Source: UBA8950 sp034411635
GTDB taxonomy: Bacteria > Chloroflexota > Anaerolineae > Anaerolineales > Villigracilaceae
NCBI GenBank assembly: GCA_034411635.1
Contig: DAOUML010000152.1
Location: forward strand, 1-25,837
Length of the DNA: 25,837 nucleotides
Direction of reading: 5' to 3'
In this document: positions 22,729 through 25,837 of the stretch, one piece after another
Position numbering within the stretch: the stretch's first letter is position 1
How the letters are laid out: every line of letters begins with the position of its first letter
Notes under the pieces: model-generated
Seen by the model: only the letters and a program-made list of their open reading frames with translations
Told to the model about the DNA's origin: nothing
The model's database searches: none
Translations under genes and position numbers: made by a program

Positions 22729-23084
22729 AAATCTACCACATCACCCACCCTGCCCATTGGCAGCCCGGCCAACCCTACCGCACCGAATCGCTGGCGCGTG
22801 AAGGTTTCATCCACTTCTCGCGCCTCGACCAGGTTCTCGGCGTCGCCAATGCCTTTTATACCGGACAACGCGGGCTAATCCTGCTCGAAGTGGATACAGA
22901 CCGTTTAACCAGCGAACTGCGCTGGGAAGCCCCCGTCCACCCTTCCACGCCGCCCGCCGGAACGCCCCCCGCCGACGCCTTGTTCCCGCATCTCTACGGC
23001 CCGCTCAACCCTGAAGCCGTCCTCGCCGCCCACCCCTTCGAGCCGGGCGCGAATGGAGAATTTGTTTTGCCCCTCCAGCCCTGA
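22725..23084 (+). CDS. DUF952 family protein
   Basis: A 119-residue small soluble protein. The start MKIYHITHPAHW, the motif EGFIHFSRLDQV (26-37), LLEVDTDRL and the late FPHLYGPLNPEAV are the marks of DUF952 (PF06108), a family related to ADP-ribosyltransferase-like folds with no settled function. It starts inside the stop of the 1749-aa gene (ATGA), so its translation depends on that gene. The stop codon TGA lies within a CCTGAGCGGAG palindromic repeat, so the repeat defines the C-terminus. Why a DUF952 protein is placed between two DUF2298 genes is not known. Confidence 0.85.
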   Translation: MKIYHITHPAHWQPGQPYRTESLAREGFIHFSRLDQVLGVANAFYTGQRGLILLEVDTDRLTSELRWEAPVHPSTPPAGTPPADALFPHLYGPLNPEAVLAAHPFEPGANGEFVLPLQP

Positions 23085-23225
23085 GCGGAGGGTCGAGTAG
23101 GGCGTTAGCCCGTGTCGAGACCCGCAGCCGAAGGGCGAATCTCTCCAAAACTGTCCTTCGACTACGCCGCCACAAACAGGCGGCTCCGCTCAGGACTCGA
23201 CTGAATACTGGAAACTGGATACTGA
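23080..23225. repeat. Composite repeat region between the DUF952 and DUF2298 genes
   Basis: Three repeat types are packed together. A reversed CCTGAGCGGAG half-site (23080-23090) leads into GGTCGAGTAGGGCGTTAGCC with the hairpin GGGC-GTTA-GCCC (23100-23111). A complete CTTCGACTACG...CTCCGCTCAGG copy occupies 23153-23196, with the stem GCCGCC-ACAAACA-GGCGGC at its core. Three tandem heptamers ATACTGG, AAACTGG, ATACTGA (23205-23225) end 4 bp before the next start codon. No gene is seen in this stretch. Confidence 0.7.
23218..23223 (+). promoter_or_regulatory. Weak possible -10 of the stand-alone DUF2298 gene
   Basis: GATACT (four of six matches to TATAAT) ends 6 nt before the ATG at 23230, the same spacing as the leaderless genes in this window. 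It lies inside the tandem heptamers. No -35 element or ribosome site is clear, so this is tentative. Confidence 0.25.
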
Positions 23226-23229
23226 CCCC

Positions 23230-25728
23230 ATGCCCTTCCTCCTCTGGTACCTCCTCATCACCGCCCTCGGATTCATCACCTTCCCGCTGGCCCATCGCCT
23301 GCTGACGGTTCTGCCTGAGCGCGGATACGCCCTCAGCCGCGCCCTCGGCCTGTTGCTGTGGGGATTTGTCTTCTGGCTGGCGGTTTCGTTTGGGTTGGCG
23401 CGCAACGACACGGGCGGTTTGTTTGCCACCCTGCTGGTTTTTGCCGCCTTTTCGCTCTGGTGGGGCGGGCGGTCTGCGTTTGAGTGGATCAAAGAAAATC
23501 GCGGCTATGCGCTCACAGTCGAAATCCTCTTCCTGCTGGCCTTTGCCGGCCTGGCTTTCGTCCGCGCTTATGCGCCCGAAGCCCTCGGCACCGAAAAACC
23601 GATGGAACTGGCCTTCATCAATGCCGTGCTGCGCTCCGAAACCTTCCCGCCCAACGACCCCTGGCTTTCTGGCTACGCCATTTCGTACTATTATTTTGGC
23701 TATGTGCTGACCGGTATGCTGGCAAAACTGACCGCCACCTCTGGCGGGGTGGCCTTCAACCTGATGATTGCCCTGATCTTTGGCATGAGCGCGATAGGCG
23801 CGTATGGCTTGCTCTATAACTTCCTGCGCGTAGCCAGAAAAACTCGGCCACTCTTCGCCGCCCTGGCTGGGCCGCTGTTTCTGCTGATTGTCAGCAACCT
23901 GGAAGGCTTCTTTGAAGTTTTGCGCCGCCGCAATGTCGGTTGGAATGGCGCGGACGGCCCATTCTGGCAATGGCTGAACATGCAAGACCTCAGCACCCCG
24001 CCCGCCCCCGCGCCGGATATGGCCGAGCGTTTCACTTTTTTCTGGGGCGAGTTTGGTCTGCGCGGCCTGCCGATGTGGTTCAACGATGTCTTCGCGCCGG
24101 ATCGGTTCTGGTGGTGGTGGCGCGCGGCGCGGGTTCTGCATGATTATGACCTGACCGGCGTATATCGTGAAATTATCGATGAATTTCCCTTCTTCTCTTA
24201 CCTGCTGGCCGACCTGCACCCACACGTTTTAGCCATGCCTTTCGTGCTGCTCGCGGTAGGACTGGCGTTCAACCTGTACCTCGGCGGCTGGCGCGGCGAG
24301 ATTGATCTGCGTCTGACGCGTATTCCGCTTTCGGGGCAGGGATTCATCGTCCTGGCGGTTGTGTTGGGCGGGATTGCCTTCCTGAATACCTGGGACTTGC
24401 CCGTCACCCTGGCCCTGGTTGGGCTGGGGTTGGCCCTGCGCCGCATCCGCGAGCACGGATTGGCCTGGGCGCGGTTGGAAGAACTGGTTGTGACCGGTAT
24501 CGGCCTGGGCGTGGCGGCCATCCTGTTGTATTTGCCGTTTTACCTCAGTTTTTCCTCACAGGCGGGCGGTATTTTGCCAAACATCATCTTCCCGACTCGC
24601 GGGGCGCATTTGTGGATGATGTTTGGTTCGCTGTTTGTGCCGCTCTTTTTCTTTTTGTGGTATTTGCGCGCCCATATTCCGGTTAATCTGCGTCTGGGTT
24701 TTGGCTTTGCGCTGGGGCTGACGCTTTTCCTGTGGCTGTTTTCGGTGGTCTTTGGGTTGGTGTTGGCAAATACCGACGCCATTCGTCAGTTTATCACCGC
24801 CCAGGGCGCGACTGGCGCGGGGCCGGTGTTGCAGGCGGCCACCCTGCGCCGATTTGAATTTATCGGCGGTTTGGCGACTCTGGTTGTGTTGCTGGGGCTG
24901 GGAGCCGCTTCTTTAACGGCGACCTGGTTCGGGCGTGGCAGCGCGGCGGAATCAGGCCCCTCGCGAGAATCAGGCCTGGCAGGTGAAGCGGATGGGGCCG
25001 CGCGCCAGCCGTTTCCTTTTCTCCTTTTGATGATGATTTTGGGCGCTTTGCTGGTGCTTGCGCCGGAGTTCGTTTATCTGCGCGATCATTTTGGTTGGCG
25101 CATGAATACGATTTTCAAGTTTTATTACCAGGCCTGGATTTTGTGGTCGCTGGTGGCGGCCTTTGGCTTTGTGATGGTGCTGAACGAATGGCGCGGCTGG
25201 CGGGCCTGGGCGGCGCGGACGGCGCTGCTGGCGACGCTGGTGATGTCGCTGGCGTACCCGGTTTTTGCCTTGCCGAACCGGGTTAATTATTTCCAGTCGG
25301 AGCAGCCCACGCTTGATGCGGGCGCGTATCTGATGTCTTATGGCGGGGCTGATGGTCTTGTGGTTGAGTTTTTGCGCGATCAGCCGTTTGGGGTGGTGGC
25401 TGAAGCGGTGGGCGGCAGTTACAGCGAGTTTGGGCGGATTGCCACCCATACCGGTTTGCAGTCGGTGATGAATTGGGGCGGGCATCAGGGACAGTGGCGC
25501 GGCACCGATCGGGCCTATGCCGGGCGCGAGGCCGATGTGCGCGTGCTGTACGAAACCCGCTCGTGGGATGAAGCGCGTGAGATTTTGAGGCGTTACAATG
25601 TGCGGTATCTTGTCATTGGTGATTTGGAGCGGCGCGCTTACCGGGTTTATGATGCAAAATTTGCCAATTTGCCCGAATTATTGCGCGTAGGGAATACAGT
25701 TTTGTATCTTGTGCCGGAGAATCCTTAG
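23230..25728 (+). CDS. DUF2298 (Chlor_Arch_YYY) membrane protein, 832 aa
   Basis: A polytopic membrane protein that corresponds to the C-terminal part of the 1749-aa fusion. It starts with MPFLLWYLLITALGFITFPL, matching the fusion near residue 946. The hallmark is YYYFG (153-157) after PPNDPWLSGYAIS. Next come EFPFF...DLHPH (318-332), NTWDLP (386-391) and RMNTIFKFYYQAW (624-636), in the same order as in the fusion. A low-complexity loop (about 575-595) precedes the last helices. The soluble tail (about 700-832) has LQSVMNWGGHQGQWRG and ends RYLVIGDLERR. DUF2298 has no assigned reaction. It is probably a paralogue made by duplication of the DUF2298 part and works with the neighbouring GT39 genes. 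Confidence 0.9.
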   Translation: MPFLLWYLLITALGFITFPLAHRLLTVLPERGYALSRALGLLLWGFVFWLAVSFGLARNDTGGLFATLLVFAAFSLWWGGRSAFEWIKENRGYALTVEILFLLAFAGLAFVRAYAPEALGTEKPMELAFINAVLRSETFPPNDPWLSGYAISYYYFGYVLTGMLAKLTATSGGVAFNLMIALIFGMSAIGAYGLLYNFLRVARKTRPLFAALAGPLFLLIVSNLEGFFEVLRRRNVGWNGADGPFWQWLNMQDLSTPPAPAPDMAERFTFFWGEFGLRGLPMWFNDVFAPDRFWWWWRAARVLHDYDLTGVYREIIDEFPFFSYLLADLHPHVLAMPFVLLAVGLAFNLYLGGWRGEIDLRLTRIPLSGQGFIVLAVVLGGIAFLNTWDLPVTLALVGLGLALRRIREHGLAWARLEELVVTGIGLGVAAILLYLPFYLSFSSQAGGILPNIIFPTRGAHLWMMFGSLFVPLFFFLWYLRAHIPVNLRLGFGFALGLTLFLWLFSVVFGLVLANTDAIRQFITAQGATGAGPVLQAATLRRFEFIGGLATLVVLLGLGAASLTATWFGRGSAAESGPSRESGLAGEADGAARQPFPFLLLMMILGALLVLAPEFVYLRDHFGWRMNTIFKFYYQAWILWSLVAAFGFVMVLNEWRGWRAWAARTALLATLVMSLAYPVFALPNRVNYFQSEQPTLDAGAYLMSYGGADGLVVEFLRDQPFGVVAEAVGGSYSEFGRIATHTGLQSVMNWGGHQGQWRGTDRAYAGREADVRVLYETRSWDEAREILRRYNVRYLVIGDLERRAYRVYDAKFANLPELLRVGNTVLYLVPENP

Positions 25729-25730
25729 GT

Positions 25731-25736
25731 TAAAAT
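25731..25736 (+). promoter_or_regulatory. Putative -10 of the terminal GT39 gene (leaderless spacing)
   Basis: TAAAAT ends 6 nt before the ATG at 25743, with TTGTGC (25709-25714) 16 bp upstream as a poor -35. It begins 2 bp after the DUF2298 stop. No ribosome site is visible, so if used it would give a leaderless mRNA. Confidence 0.45.
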
Positions 25737-25742
25737 ACATCT

Positions 25743-25837
25743 ATGAATTCAATCTTAAAAAACAACAAACTCTGGTTTGGGCTGGCCTTTACGCTGGCTC
25801 TGGCGATTCGCTTGTTGCGCCTCGGCGAAATGCCGCT
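25743..25837 (+). CDS. N-terminus of a GT39-like glycosyltransferase (cut by window end)
   Basis: The first 31 residues of a protein that continues beyond the window. After MNSILKNNK comes the hydrophobic helix LWFGLAFTLALAIRLLRLGE, followed by MPL. A helix with AIRLLRLGE-MPL at the start is common in PMT_2/ArnT-like proteins, just before the catalytic acidic loop. The position directly after the DUF2298 gene supports this. The identification rests on a short stretch and is provisional. Confidence 0.55.
   Translation, partial: MNSILKNNKLWFGLAFTLALAIRLLRLGEMP

Noticed and set aside
1..25837. CRISPR arrays, tRNA or rRNA genes, insertion sequences
   Set aside because: No regularly spaced direct repeats, no tRNA-like cloverleaf sequence, no rRNA stretch and no transposase gene could be recognised.

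Overview
The window looks like a chromosomal segment of a Chloroflexota bacterium, most likely class Anaerolineae. The taxonomic signs are two giant DUF2298 (Chlor_Arch_YYY) membrane proteins, GTAG-type and CTTCGACTACG-type palindromic repeats, an F420-type luciferase-like oxidoreductase and an APH(6)/Hur kinase. This placement is an inference from gene content; there is no rRNA or tRNA gene in the window.

Region 1 (1-4783) is housekeeping. It holds the tail of a membrane protein, a BIME-like pair of inverted GTAG-REPs, efp (minus) divergent from thrC (plus), a UMF1/Atg22-like MFS permease (minus), and a divergently transcribed unknown 314-residue protein. Region 2 (4805-10008) is a phosphate uptake locus: pstB1 (minus) is divergent from pstS-pstC-pstA-pstB2, which is followed by a streptomycin/hydroxyurea-type kinase. 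The two PstB ATPases carry different departures from consensus, and in an opposed dimer these would fall in the same composite ATP site. Region 3 (10056-12143, minus) has plsY, a 52-bp perfect palindrome, a JAMM (M67) metallopeptidase and a polytopic membrane protein whose stop overlaps the JAMM start.

Region 4 (12293-25837) is entirely plus strand. An M42 peptidase and an LLM-class F420 oxidoreductase precede a methyltransferase and then a membrane-glycosylation cluster: a GT39-like glycosyltransferase, a 1749-residue GT39-DUF2298 fusion, a DUF952 protein, a stand-alone DUF2298 protein and the start of another GT39-like gene at the window edge. The two DUF2298 regions share four polar motifs in the same order. 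With lipid-linked-sugar (GT-C) type neighbours, the cluster may build or transfer an envelope glycan; its substrate is unknown. This is the best candidate for an undescribed system here.

Expression signals form a pattern. An identical 10-mer CGGGTATAAT precedes thrC, pstS and the M42 gene. For several operon-first genes (pstB1, pstS, the 12143 membrane protein, the terminal GT39 gene) the -10 hexamer ends only 6-8 nt before the ATG, which implies leaderless mRNAs. Internal genes tend to have purine-rich ribosome sites or overlapping start/stop codons. Intrinsic terminators separate the convergent pairs, and one of them is buried in the coding sequence of the opposing gene. Three families of short palindromic repeats occur; one lies in frame inside the 1749-residue protein. 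No gene-free stretch exceeds about 220 bp.
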